Source: Dehalococcoidia bacterium (GTDB taxonomy: Bacteria > Chloroflexota > Dehalococcoidia > E44-bin15). From it: a stretch of DNA of 10,258 bases. A model generated the notes under the pieces. It did no database searches and was not told where the DNA came from. It saw only the letters and a program-made list of their open reading frames with translations. Shown here in pieces: positions 1 to 6,177 of the stretch. Every line of letters starts with the position of its first letter. Position 1 is the first letter of the stretch. The stretch covers positions 1 through 10,258 of the forward strand of contig SOIC01000154.1 of the NCBI GenBank assembly GCA_004377275.1, read 5' to 3'. A program made the position numbers and the translations under genes.

Positions 1-89
1 AATTTTGTAACTACATCTCGCACGCACACCTGTGCAGCTACTACAGCTGAAATAGCTACTATAGCTAGCTCTACTTCCATAACTATTGA
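1..89. other. Window-edge tract, AGCTA/GCT-ACT rich, no assignable gene
   Basis: This stretch lies outside the putative IS3 end. It is rich in GCT, ACT and AGCTA words and is open in two directions. On the plus strand, frame 1 stays open from base 1 to a TAA at 142-144. On the minus strand, an ATG at 80-78 opens a 26-codon hydrophobic, Ala/Val-rich frame running off the window edge. No ribosome binding site sits at a good distance from that ATG; the nearest GGGAGG is about 16 nt away. Either frame could be the end of a neighbouring gene, but simple triplet repetition alone would keep both open. I do not recognise either peptide. Confidence 0.2.
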
Positions 90-120
90 TGACCTGCCTC
101 CCCAAAACGGAGCCAGTTTT
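90..120 (+). repeat. Probable left terminal inverted repeat of an IS3-family element
   Basis: The segment begins TGACCTGCCTCCCC and continues with an A-run and GGAGCCAG. This resembles the TGA(A/C)CTGCCCCC-type ends of many IS3-family elements and lies about 70 nt upstream of an IS3 OrfA start, the usual arrangement. A small inverted repeat, CCAGT (113-117) with ACTGG (129-133), lies just inside. No matching right end was found by eye, consistent with a truncated element, so the call rests on resemblance and position only. Confidence 0.5.
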
Positions 121-356
121 AATGTTAGACTGGAAACACAATAAAAGGGGGGCAGCCAATGGTCAAAAAGGCATTCAAACCCGAACAGATCATCAACAAG
201 CTACGTGAGGCTGAGGTACTGCTCAGCCAGGGCGCCACGGTAGGCGAAGTTAGCAGGAAGTTGGGTATCACCGAACAGACCTATTACCGCTGGCGTAGAG
301 AGTACGGTGGCATGCGGGTGGAGCAGGCCAAGCGCCTCAAGGAACTGGATAAGGAG
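90..356 (+). mobile_element. Truncated IS3-family insertion sequence (left end plus 5' part of orfA)
   Basis: It comprises the probable left terminal repeat, a short leader, and the first 66 codons of an IS3-type OrfA. The rest of OrfA (its leucine-zipper end), the whole DDE-transposase OrfB and the right end are missing. At about base 356 the sequence switches without a frame break into an AOR-gene fragment. The element cannot be autonomous. The switch occurs at a GATAAGGAG word that fits both an OrfA ending in KELDKE and an AOR N-terminal region, so short-homology deletion is a plausible origin (inference). Confidence 0.7.
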
Positions 357-416
357 ACGCTCCGCAAGTACATAGGAGGCAGTGGTCTGGCGGCGAAACT
401 CATGTTTGACCGCATC
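357..416 (+). pseudogene. Fragment of a second AOR-family gene
   Basis: These 20 codons align without gaps to codons 27-46 of the intact AOR gene (760-819). I count 43 of 60 identical bases, with 11 of the 17 differences at third codon positions, and 16 of 20 identical residues. The bias toward silent change indicates that the source was a functional, diverged AOR paralogue rather than a recent copy of the neighbour. It lacks the first 26 residues and everything after the fragment, so no cofactor or cluster ligands remain. The ends abut the IS3 OrfA remnant on the left and non-AOR sequence on the right. Confidence 0.75.
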
Positions 417-468
417 ATGATCTTGTGTGCCCCAGCCTTTCCTGCACAACCTTCTTCATCGAAAAAAT
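415..468 (-). pseudogene. Scrap resembling the C-terminal catalytic region of a tyrosine recombinase
   Basis: Read on the minus strand from base 468, the frame gives IFSMKKVVQERLGHTRS followed by TGA at 417-415. The string KVVQERLGHT matches the stretch with the conserved LGH before the catalytic tyrosine in phage-type integrases. The usual continuation to the Tyr nucleophile is absent, and an in-frame stop lies just upstream of the Ile. Only about 15 residues can be recognised, so this is debris and not a gene. The match is by motif memory; a chance resemblance is possible but unlikely for a string this characteristic. Confidence 0.45.
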
Positions 469-565
469 TCAAGCCCCTAGAGGTGAAAACCAGGCATTTT
501 TACTACGTCCGGCGAATACTTATCATCGGCGTTAATGTGATTCGCGATCCCCCCGCAATTTCTTC
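469..565. other. Unassigned spacer between gene debris and promoter
   Basis: I examined all six frames. The plus frame continuing the chimeric ORF is open to 569 but unfamiliar. The minus-strand frames are short and unrecognisable. No repeat or stable hairpin stands out. It may hold further unrecognised debris. Confidence 0.4.
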
Positions 566-594
566 TTGACAACACATTGGGGAGATGGTATATT
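566..594 (+). promoter_or_regulatory. Strong sigma-70-type promoter for the AOR gene cluster
   Basis: A perfect -35 TTGACA (566-571) is followed by a 17-nt spacer and a -10 TATATT (589-594), which differs from TATAAT at one position. TG at 586-587 plus one base gives an extended -10. The start site is predicted near 601, leaving an untranslated leader of about 80 nt before the AOR start. It overlaps the last codon and stop of the chimeric ORF, so it sits at the edge of the rearranged segment. Confidence 0.8.
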
Positions 595-601
595 CCCCCC
601 A

Positions 602-612
602 CACCTAAGGTG
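602..612. promoter_or_regulatory. Palindrome CACCTAAGGTG at the predicted transcription start, candidate operator
   Basis: Two 5-bp half-sites, CACCT and AGGTG, flank one central A and begin just downstream of the -10 box. Position and symmetry fit a small operator, but the site is short, single and unmatched elsewhere in the window. As RNA it could form only a 4-bp stem. No regulator gene is visible nearby. Confidence 0.25.
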
Positions 613-667
613 GCTCCTATCCGAAGGCTAGTTGTGCCTCATATTACCTTGTCAGGCATTCCCTAGC

Positions 668-677
668 AAAAGGAGGT
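668..677 (+). promoter_or_regulatory. Ribosome binding site of the AOR gene
   Basis: AAAAGGAGGT ends four bases before ATG 682. It is a near-full complement of the 16S 3' end and fixes the AOR start. Confidence 0.85.
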
Positions 678-681
678 ATAG

Positions 682-2532
682 ATGGGAACCCATAGAGGAA
701 AGATCCTGGATGTCAATTTAAGCACCGGGATCGTCAAGACCACGAAAATAGAAGAGGATGTGCTGCGAAAATTCATCGGGGGTAGTGGGTTGGCGGCCAA
801 ACTGTTTTTTGACCGCGTTCCTCCAGATGTTGAGCCATTGTCCGATAAGAACGTACTCTTTCTAATGGCTGGTCCGTTGTCAGGGACTAACTTTCCCACA
901 TCCTCTCGCGTTGTGGCAGCCTTCAAATCCCCCCAGACCGGCATATGGGGGCAGGCCTCGGCTGGAGGTAGCTTTGCTGCCGAGATGAAAAAGGCAGGCT
1001 ACGACGGAATCGCGATATCAGGTGCCTCAAGCAAGCCTGTCTACCTGGTGATTGAGGATGACAAGGTGGAGATCAAAGACGCCGCCGACCTTTGGGGCAA
1101 GGACTGTTACCAAACGACCGACATCCTTAAAGAACGGCACGGGGCGAAGGTTGACATGCTGGAGATTGGACCGGCAGGGGAGAACCTGGTGAAGATGGCA
1201 AACATTATGAATGGGGAGTGGGGTTCTCTCAGTCGCTGCGGCGGTGGGGCGGTGATGGGCTCCAAGAAGCTGAAGGCCGTCGTCATCCGTGGCACCGGTA
1301 AAGTTGAACCGGCTTCCCCCGAGGAGTATGCCAAAATACGTAAGACCGTTCTGAAAAAGATCAAGGAGAGCGTATCGTCGCAGGCTATTGCTGAGGCCGG
1401 CACAGCCGTGGCTTTTGAGATGTACGCCATTATCGGTATCCTGCCAGTTAAGCACTTCACCGTGGGGGATGGTAGTCTCTATGGTCCCAAGCTATGTGGA
1501 GGTGCCATATCTGCACAGTACCTGACCAAGCGACATGCCTGCTTCACCTGCCCCATTGCCTGCAAGAGAGCGGTCAAGGTAGCAGAGGGTCCCTACGCAA
1601 TAGAGGAAGGGCCCGGACCACAGTATGAAACCGTAGGTTCCTTCGGATCCTCACTCCAGATTGACGACCTGGCCGCGACACTCAAGATGGGCGAGACGGC
1701 CAATAGATATGGCGTAGATACTATCAGTTGTGGCGGCACCATTGCCTTCGCCATGGAGTGCTTTGAGAAAGGCATTATTACCTCTAAGGATCTCGATGGT
1801 GGCCAGTTAAGATGGGGAAATCCGGATGACGTTCTGGCAATGATAGAAAAGATCGCCAAACGCCAGGGCTTCGGCGATGTGCTGGCGGAGGGCAGCCGGA
1901 GCGCCGCCAAGAAAATCGGCAAGGATGCTGAAAGCTGTACAGCCGAGATAAAGGGCCTTGAGTTACCTCAGTATGACCCTCGGGGGGCCCACGGACATGG
2001 CCTGAGTTTCATGACGTCCAACCGTGGTGCCTGTCACGTCGCATCGACCATAGGCTACGTCGAACAAAACTGGATTACCTGGTCAGATGTTGGTATAACC
2101 GGCGGCTACGATGCCAAGGCGGATGAGGGCAAAGGTGAGTTAAACGTTAGATGCGAAAGCCTAGACATGTTGACCAATTCAGCAACGATGTGCCGATTCG
2201 CGCTCATGGCCATGGCTATTACCGATCTGGCCGAGGCGTTGAAGGCTACCACCGGCTTTGACTACGACCTCGACGAGATTATGGAATGCGGCGAGCGTAT
2301 CTGGATGCTGCTTAGAGGTCTAAACAACCTCATGGGCGTCACCGCTGCAGACGATCGAATGCCCAAGCGGATTCTGACTCCTCACACTGATGGTCCGGTT
2401 GCGGGCTCGGTTCCCAACGTAGAACTCATGTTGAAGGAGTACTACAAGGCAAGAGGTCTGGATGCTAACGGTCGACCATTGAAGGAAAAGCTGAACAGCT
2501 TGGGGCTGTCCGATCTTGCTGCCAAGCTGTAG
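682..2532 (+). CDS. Aldehyde:ferredoxin oxidoreductase family tungstoenzyme
   Basis: This 616-residue protein is of normal length for the AOR family, whose cytoplasmic members bind a tungsten bis-pterin and one 4Fe-4S cluster and interconvert aldehydes and carboxylic acids with ferredoxin. The N-terminal domain runs through IGGSGLAAKL (32-41), Arg76, KSPQTG (82-87) and GGAVMGSKKLKA (188-199). The cluster ligands are Cys287, Cys290, Cys294 and Cys504, with spacing like Pyrococcus AOR 288/291/295/494. Glu316 in QYETV and His452 in GACH match the proposed catalytic Glu313 and His448. NRYGVD (341-346) is a variant of the DxxGxD pterin motif, with Asn in the first position. The C-terminus has the family's KEYYKARGLD (585-594) and LGL endings. 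All key residues are present, so it should be active. The substrate is not evident. BamB-type aryl-CoA reductase subunits also belong to this family, but no Bam partner genes are seen here. Confidence 0.93.
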   Translation: MGTHRGKILDVNLSTGIVKTTKIEEDVLRKFIGGSGLAAKLFFDRVPPDVEPLSDKNVLFLMAGPLSGTNFPTSSRVVAAFKSPQTGIWGQASAGGSFAAEMKKAGYDGIAISGASSKPVYLVIEDDKVEIKDAADLWGKDCYQTTDILKERHGAKVDMLEIGPAGENLVKMANIMNGEWGSLSRCGGGAVMGSKKLKAVVIRGTGKVEPASPEEYAKIRKTVLKKIKESVSSQAIAEAGTAVAFEMYAIIGILPVKHFTVGDGSLYGPKLCGGAISAQYLTKRHACFTCPIACKRAVKVAEGPYAIEEGPGPQYETVGSFGSSLQIDDLAATLKMGETANRYGVDTISCGGTIAFAMECFEKGIITSKDLDGGQLRWGNPDDVLAMIEKIAKRQGFGDVLAEGSRSAAKKIGKDAESCTAEIKGLELPQYDPRGAHGHGLSFMTSNRGACHVASTIGYVEQNWITWSDVGITGGYDAKADEGKGELNVRCESLDMLTNSATMCRFALMAMAITDLAEALKATTGFDYDLDEIMECGERIWMLLRGLNNLMGVTAADDRMPKRILTPHTDGPVAGSVPNVELMLKEYYKARGLDANGRPLKEKLNSLGLSDLAAKL

Positions 2533-2594
2533 CACTGACCTAGTATAAGAACTAAATGTAATAGAGCATAGAGTCTAGTATCAGTATTAGTAAG

Positions 2595-2620
2595 AGATAC
2601 CAGCCATACCACGCAAATAG
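2595..2620 (+). pseudogene. Remnant of the 3' end of an oxidoreductase A paralogue
   Basis: Bases 2595-2619 match 4315-4339, the last codons of oxidoreductase A, at all but two positions. In frame it reads IPAIPRK and a TAG stop, against ISAIPRK and TAA in the intact gene. Similarity stops abruptly upstream and continues loosely downstream into the purine-rich ribosome binding site. The simplest reading is that a copy of this gene once stood here and only its tail remains. Confidence 0.6.
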
Positions 2621-2630
2621 AGGAAGGAGG
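2621..2630 (+). promoter_or_regulatory. Ribosome binding site of oxidoreductase A
   Basis: AGGAAGGAGG is six bases upstream of ATG 2637 and supports that start over the in-frame Met at residue 4. Confidence 0.8.
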
Positions 2631-2636
2631 ATCACT

Positions 2637-4340
2637 ATGGAGTTCATGCGCAAGAGCACGGAGGAAATATATGACATTGTCATTATAGGTGGTGGGCCTA
2701 ACGGTGTGGCCCTAGCGGCGTACCTGGCCAAGTGCGGACTAAGCGTCTGCGTGCTGGAGGAGCGGTCAGAGGCTGGGGGAGCCTGTGAACAGACAGAGCC
2801 CATAGCCGGGGTGCGTATCAATCCCCACGCCGCAGTCATGTACGCAGCAGCAGCCCCAGGCTGGGAGCAGCTAGAGCTTTGGAAGTATGGCTTTCGCATG
2901 AGCTGGGAACCCGCCTGGGCATTTACACCACTTATTAAAACGGTTATGACCACAGAGGGGGCAGTACCATTCAGCGACAAGGACGGGTTGGGTTGGGCAA
3001 AGATAACCGGCATGCTCGGCTCGCCCACATTCACCAAGGAGCTGCTGCGCGCCACCTTCTGGTGTCCACCACACCCTCCTGAAGTGGAGGTGACGGCGGA
3101 GAACATCCCCTTTATGCAGGTATATAAGGAGCGGGCGCCAGAGATATGGACTGAGGAACTGCTCCAGATGACCATGTTTGACCTCATGGACGAGTATTTA
3201 GAGACCGAGCCCTTTAAGGTAATGCAAGCCTTTGCTTCCTGGTATTCAGGAGCCGCTGCTCACTACCAAGGGATGGCTATCCCAGCCATGGGTGGCAACA
3301 TAGCCGTCACCCTATATGGGGCAAGTGCTCCTCGCGGTGGGATGCATGACTACTTCCACGCTATCCTGCGCTGCGCCCTAGCCCATGGGGCAGTGGTGCG
3401 CACCTGCTGCCCTGTAGAGGAAATTATCATCCGCAATGGGCAGGCAGTGGGGGTGCACCTCAGAGACAATGCCGCCTGGGGTGAAAAGACCATCTGGGCG
3501 GACAAGGCGGTGGTCAGCGCCGTTGATGTCAGGCAAACCTTCAACAAGCTAATCGGTCCCCAGCATGTGGACCGTGGACTGCTACAGAAGGTAAATGACA
3601 TCAGCCTCAAGGGGGGGAGCATCTACGTGTCCCACTTCCTTACCCGAGAGCCTCTTCGCTTAAGCCCCAAGTTCAAGGACTGGCCCCATATGACCGGTGG
3701 AATCTACCCCTGTGACTCGCGGGAGATCTACTATGACCATGTAGCCGATGTAGACGGCCATAAAGGCGATCCCACTATGCCCGCGCAGAGGGTGTTCTGG
3801 ATGGCCGTCCCTGACGGCAGATTTCCCTCCACAGACCCCCAGTGCACCATCCCCAATCACTACCTCGTCTCTCCTTTCTATGTGTTTGTTCCCCCACCGG
3901 AATATCATGTGGATGGTCCTGATGCCATAAACAAATATAAAGAGAAGTGGAACGCTTATATGCGGGAAGCCTTCAGCCAGGTAGTGGAGAACCTCAATTC
4001 GGACAGCCTGGTTTACCATTGGGCAAACACCCCTTTGGAGTCAGAGTTTCGCAACACCGGTCTCATCGGCGGCGGCTACAGCGGCGCCCGCCTGTGCAAG
4101 GACCACATGTGGACCAACCGTCCCCTGCCCGAGCTTTCCCGCTACTGCACCCCTATCGACCGGCTTTACCTTGGCAATCAGTCAACTGGGCACCCTGGTG
4201 GGTTGTGCCTGATGGCTATCCCCTACAACCTGATGCATATCCTCATTGAGGACGGGATCGCCGAGCCCGGCAACTGGTGGTACCCATCACCGTGGTACAT
4301 ACCGGAGAGAGGCAAGATATCAGCCATACCTCGCAAATAA
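2637..4340 (+). CDS. FAD-dependent oxidoreductase A, phytoene desaturase-like (CrtI/COG1233)
   Basis: This 567-residue flavoprotein opens with a Rossmann FAD-binding fold: YDIVIIGGGPNG (12-23, glycines 18, 20 and 23), then VCVLEERSEAGGAC (37-50) with Glu41 placed to hold the FAD ribose. The APRGGMHDYF stretch (231-240) and following VEEIIIRNGQAVGV segment are typical of the central FAD region. The C-terminal closing motif is DRLYLGNQSTGHPGG (508-522). The family includes carotenoid desaturases, isomerases and retinol saturase-like enzymes, so desaturation, saturation or isomerisation of a hydrophobic substrate is expected. No clear signal peptide is seen. The Met-Tyr-Ala-rich region at 65-74 and the Trp-rich C-terminus (547-553) are unusual. 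It is followed 21 nt later by paralogue B. Nothing in the sequence shows that it makes carotenoids. Confidence 0.85.
   Translation: MEFMRKSTEEIYDIVIIGGGPNGVALAAYLAKCGLSVCVLEERSEAGGACEQTEPIAGVRINPHAAVMYAAAAPGWEQLELWKYGFRMSWEPAWAFTPLIKTVMTTEGAVPFSDKDGLGWAKITGMLGSPTFTKELLRATFWCPPHPPEVEVTAENIPFMQVYKERAPEIWTEELLQMTMFDLMDEYLETEPFKVMQAFASWYSGAAAHYQGMAIPAMGGNIAVTLYGASAPRGGMHDYFHAILRCALAHGAVVRTCCPVEEIIIRNGQAVGVHLRDNAAWGEKTIWADKAVVSAVDVRQTFNKLIGPQHVDRGLLQKVNDISLKGGSIYVSHFLTREPLRLSPKFKDWPHMTGGIYPCDSREIYYDHVADVDGHKGDPTMPAQRVFWMAVPDGRFPSTDPQCTIPNHYLVSPFYVFVPPPEYHVDGPDAINKYKEKWNAYMREAFSQVVENLNSDSLVYHWANTPLESEFRNTGLIGGGYSGARLCKDHMWTNRPLPELSRYCTPIDRLYLGNQSTGHPGGLCLMAIPYNLMHILIEDGIAEPGNWWYPSPWYIPERGKISAIPRK
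4315..4340 (+). repeat. Intact copy of the 3'-tail repeat (end of oxidoreductase A)
   Basis: This is the partner of the remnant at 2595-2620, encoding the last residues ISAIPRK and the TAA stop. Downstream both copies run into AATAGAG-type purine sequence and a ribosome binding site before the next start codon, so the duplicated block includes the gene junction as well as the gene end. Confidence 0.7.
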
Positions 4341-4348
4341 ATAGAGAG

Positions 4349-4357
4349 AAAGGAGGG
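4349..4357 (+). promoter_or_regulatory. Ribosome binding site of oxidoreductase B
   Basis: AAAGGAGGG lies four bases upstream of ATG 4362. This supports the long N-terminus over the internal Met at residue 10. Confidence 0.8.
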
Positions 4358-4361
4358 TACG

Positions 4362-6023
4362 ATGGAACTAAGGAAGCGCCAAACGCCGATGCTGACTGGC
4401 GACATATTTGATGAGTTTCCTGATGAGAGCGATTGGGATGCAATTATCATAGGAGCTGGGCCTAACGGCCTGATGACAGGAGCCTATCTGGCTAAAGCGG
4501 GGGCAAAAGTGGCGGTGGTAGAGCGCCGCTACGAGGTTGGAGGAGGGCTGGCTACAGAGGAGATCCTCTTCCCCTGCTACTACTCCAACATGCATGCCAT
4601 CTATCACATGATGGTGGACTATATGCCGGTGATGCAGGACTTCAATCTGGACAAGCATGCCCTGGTATGGATCAAGCCCAACCTTCAGACCGCTATGGTG
4701 TTCGAGGATGGCAGCTCTCTGCTGCTGACCCGCATGGTAGAGGACACCGCTGATTCCATACATAAGGTCTCGCACAAGGATGCCGTTGCCTTTGGGAAGC
4801 TGATGCGTACCTGGAGGCGAATGGTCAGTGAGATAGTAGGGCCAGCTACCTATTTACCACCGACACCTTCTTTGGACTGGATTGTAGCTTTGCAGCGCAC
4901 TGAGGTTGGCCGGGAGTTGCTGGAGCTTAATGAGGGCAGCCCGTTGGAGATTATGACGGACCACTTCGAGAACGATCGGGTGAGGGCCTTAATGCTATAT
5001 GTCGCTTGCATGTGGGGGTTGGACCCCCGGGAAACGGGGATAGGCTTGTTTGTGCCTCTGCTTCTGGAGCGGGGCATGAACAAGTGTTACTGCTACGGAG
5101 GGTCGCACAAGTTTGCCGGTGCCCTGGCGCGGGAGATCGTCAGGGCCGAGGGGACGATCCTGGAGGCCGCTGAGGTGACCAGGATCAACATGCAGAACGG
5201 CAATGTTGCCGGGGTGGAGCTGATGGAGGGGCGCACGCTGAATAGCAAGGTGGTGATATCCAGCCTGGACCCGCACACTACCTTCTTCGATCTTGTGGGC
5301 AAGGAGAGTCTGCCAACGACGCTGAAGGAAACTGTGGAGAACTGGAAGTACGATAAGTGGAGCTACTATACTTTGCACCTGGTGGCTAAGGAGAAGCCGA
5401 AGTACCAGTGCGATGATCCCTGGGTCAACGAGTCCTTCATGACCGTCTTTGGTTTCGACAGTACCGACCAGGTGGTGGCCCACTGGAACAATGTGATGGC
5501 GGGCAAGGTGGATGGCGATTTCGGCGGTCACAGCACCTGCGAGAGCTTCTGGGACCCCCATCTGGTTCGGATGCCGGGCGGGGAAGTCTCCTTCTTCCAG
5601 ATGCATGCCCCCTATGATATTGAAGGTGGCTGGGAGAAGCGGAATAAGGAACTGGAGGAAGCCATATTGGACAAATGGCAAAAGGCGGCACCCAACATGA
5701 AGCGGGAGAACATCATCATGACCAGTCCCGAGACCCCGGTGGACATTGAGATACGTTTCCCTAATATGCGTCGTGGGGCTATCAAACACGGTGACTATAC
5801 GCCGATGCAATTGGGCTATAATCGTCCCAATACGGAGTGCTCCAGCTCGAAGACGCCTATAGGGGGGCTGTACCTGTGCGGCGCCTCCACCTATCCCGGA
5901 GGCATGGTCACCGGAGGCCCTGGATACGTGGCTGCCAACAAGGTAGCCGAGGACATGGGCCTGAAGAAATGGTGGAAGCCGACGCCTGCCATGGAGAAAT
6001 ACATCAAGACCTACATGGAGTGA
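4362..6023 (+). CDS. FAD-dependent oxidoreductase B, phytoene desaturase-like (CrtI/COG1233)
   Basis: This 553-residue protein carries a 25-residue leader before the FAD fold WDAIIIGAGPNG (25-36), followed by VAVVERRYEVGG (50-61) with Glu54 at the ribose-binding position. YGGSHKFAGALAREIV (245-260) and the VTRINMQNGNVAGVEL segment (272-287) form the second conserved region. The C-terminal FAD motif is complete and classical: GGLYLCGASTYPGG (501-514) and VTGGPGYVAANK (516-527). It is closer to the downstream paralogue C (shared ERRxEVGG and LATEEI) than to A. The leader is acidic and not a signal peptide. The reaction is likely a two-electron desaturation, saturation or isomerisation on a lipophilic molecule. 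The tight 21-nt gap to A suggests co-translation and possibly a shared or sequential job. The substrate is unknown. Confidence 0.88.
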   Translation: MELRKRQTPMLTGDIFDEFPDESDWDAIIIGAGPNGLMTGAYLAKAGAKVAVVERRYEVGGGLATEEILFPCYYSNMHAIYHMMVDYMPVMQDFNLDKHALVWIKPNLQTAMVFEDGSSLLLTRMVEDTADSIHKVSHKDAVAFGKLMRTWRRMVSEIVGPATYLPPTPSLDWIVALQRTEVGRELLELNEGSPLEIMTDHFENDRVRALMLYVACMWGLDPRETGIGLFVPLLLERGMNKCYCYGGSHKFAGALAREIVRAEGTILEAAEVTRINMQNGNVAGVELMEGRTLNSKVVISSLDPHTTFFDLVGKESLPTTLKETVENWKYDKWSYYTLHLVAKEKPKYQCDDPWVNESFMTVFGFDSTDQVVAHWNNVMAGKVDGDFGGHSTCESFWDPHLVRMPGGEVSFFQMHAPYDIEGGWEKRNKELEEAILDKWQKAAPNMKRENIIMTSPETPVDIEIRFPNMRRGAIKHGDYTPMQLGYNRPNTECSSSKTPIGGLYLCGASTYPGGMVTGGPGYVAANKVAEDMGLKKWWKPTPAMEKYIKTYME

Positions 6024-6026
6024 TGA

Positions 6027-6062
6027 CCCTTTGGCTAGCTTTGGGGCCAAAAGCTGAAAGGG
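6027..6062 (+). other. Bulged hairpin after oxidoreductase B, no T-tract
   Basis: CCCTTT (6027-6032) pairs with AAAGGG (6057-6062), and AGCTTT (6037-6042) with AAAGCT (6050-6055), leaving a short loop and a bulge on the 5' side. The following bases are ACGTATGG, so it is not a normal intrinsic terminator. It starts four bases after the stop of B and could stabilise or process the transcript between the FAD and CoA-transferase halves of the cluster. Confidence 0.35.
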
Positions 6063-6177
6063 ACGTATGGTTTAAGGACTGTGAACAAAGGAAACAAGGC
6101 TCTACTTGGAGGTCTCGTATATATTAGCGTTGGCTCGGAGCGTAAATTAGCTCTTACTGAAGAAACCTGGAGGTGCT
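6063..6177 (+). other. Spacer upstream of the CoA-transferase pair, with ribosome binding site
   Basis: A GTATATATTAG stretch (6117-6127) resembles a -10 box, but no acceptable -35 lies 16-18 nt upstream. GGAGGT (6169-6174) three bases before ATG 6178 is a good ribosome binding site. Nothing else was recognised. Confidence 0.4.

Larger units (their letters stand above)
159..569 (+). pseudogene. Chimeric ORF: IS3 OrfA N-terminus fused to AOR fragment and unrelated tail
   Basis: The 136-codon reading frame is preceded by AAAAGGGGGG and starts at ATG 159. Residues 1-66 are IS3-family OrfA: the FKPEQII start, a helix-turn-helix region ending ITEQTYYRWRREYGGM, then the AKRLKELDKE stretch that normally leads into a leucine zipper. 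Residues 67-86 match residues 27-46 of the downstream AOR protein at 16 of 20 positions (motif IGGSGLAAKL). Residues 87-136 resemble nothing I recognise and run partly antisense to a recombinase-like scrap. The frame contains the start of two proteins and no complete domain of the second. It is best read as a recombination product kept open by chance, although the DNA-binding half of OrfA could still fold if expressed. Confidence 0.75.
2533..2636 (+). other. Spacer between AOR and oxidoreductase A
   Basis: The 104 nt contain two CTAGTAT words, no terminator-like stem with a T-run and no convincing promoter. Its distal part (2595-2636) is the duplicated gene tail plus ribosome binding site described separately. 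Readthrough from the AOR promoter is likely. Confidence 0.4.

Noticed and set aside
576..592. TTGGGGAGATGGTA as the right terminal repeat of the IS3 element
   Set aside because: Only the TTGGGGAG core matches the inverted left end; agreement fails at the outer bases, where IS ends are best conserved, and the segment is explained as promoter spacer.
682..2532. AOR gene as a BamB-type benzoyl-CoA reductase subunit
   Set aside because: No BamC-like ferredoxin or other Bam subunits flank it, and its cysteine pattern and catalytic residues align well with classical AOR. A tree would settle it.
2637..6023. Oxidoreductases A and B as carotenoid biosynthesis (crtI-type) genes
   Set aside because: The family is broad, and no phytoene synthase, cyclase or other pigment gene is present. 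The neighbours point to acid, aldehyde and CoA chemistry.
4995..6050. Long 351-codon open frame on the minus strand opposite oxidoreductase B
   Set aside because: It is fully antisense to a well-supported flavoprotein gene, has no recognisable domain or ribosome binding site, and is rich in His, Leu and Pro, as expected from the complement of a biased codon set.
6023..6127. 34-codon ORF whose ATG overlaps the TGA of oxidoreductase B (MTLWLALGPK...)
   Set aside because: The TGATG overlap is suggestive of coupling, but the frame also runs back through B as an out-of-frame shadow, its start lies in the hairpin, and the peptide resembles nothing known.
6117..6127. TATATATTA as a -10 box for a separate CoA-transferase promoter
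   Set aside because: No sequence near TTGACA occurs 16-18 nt upstream.
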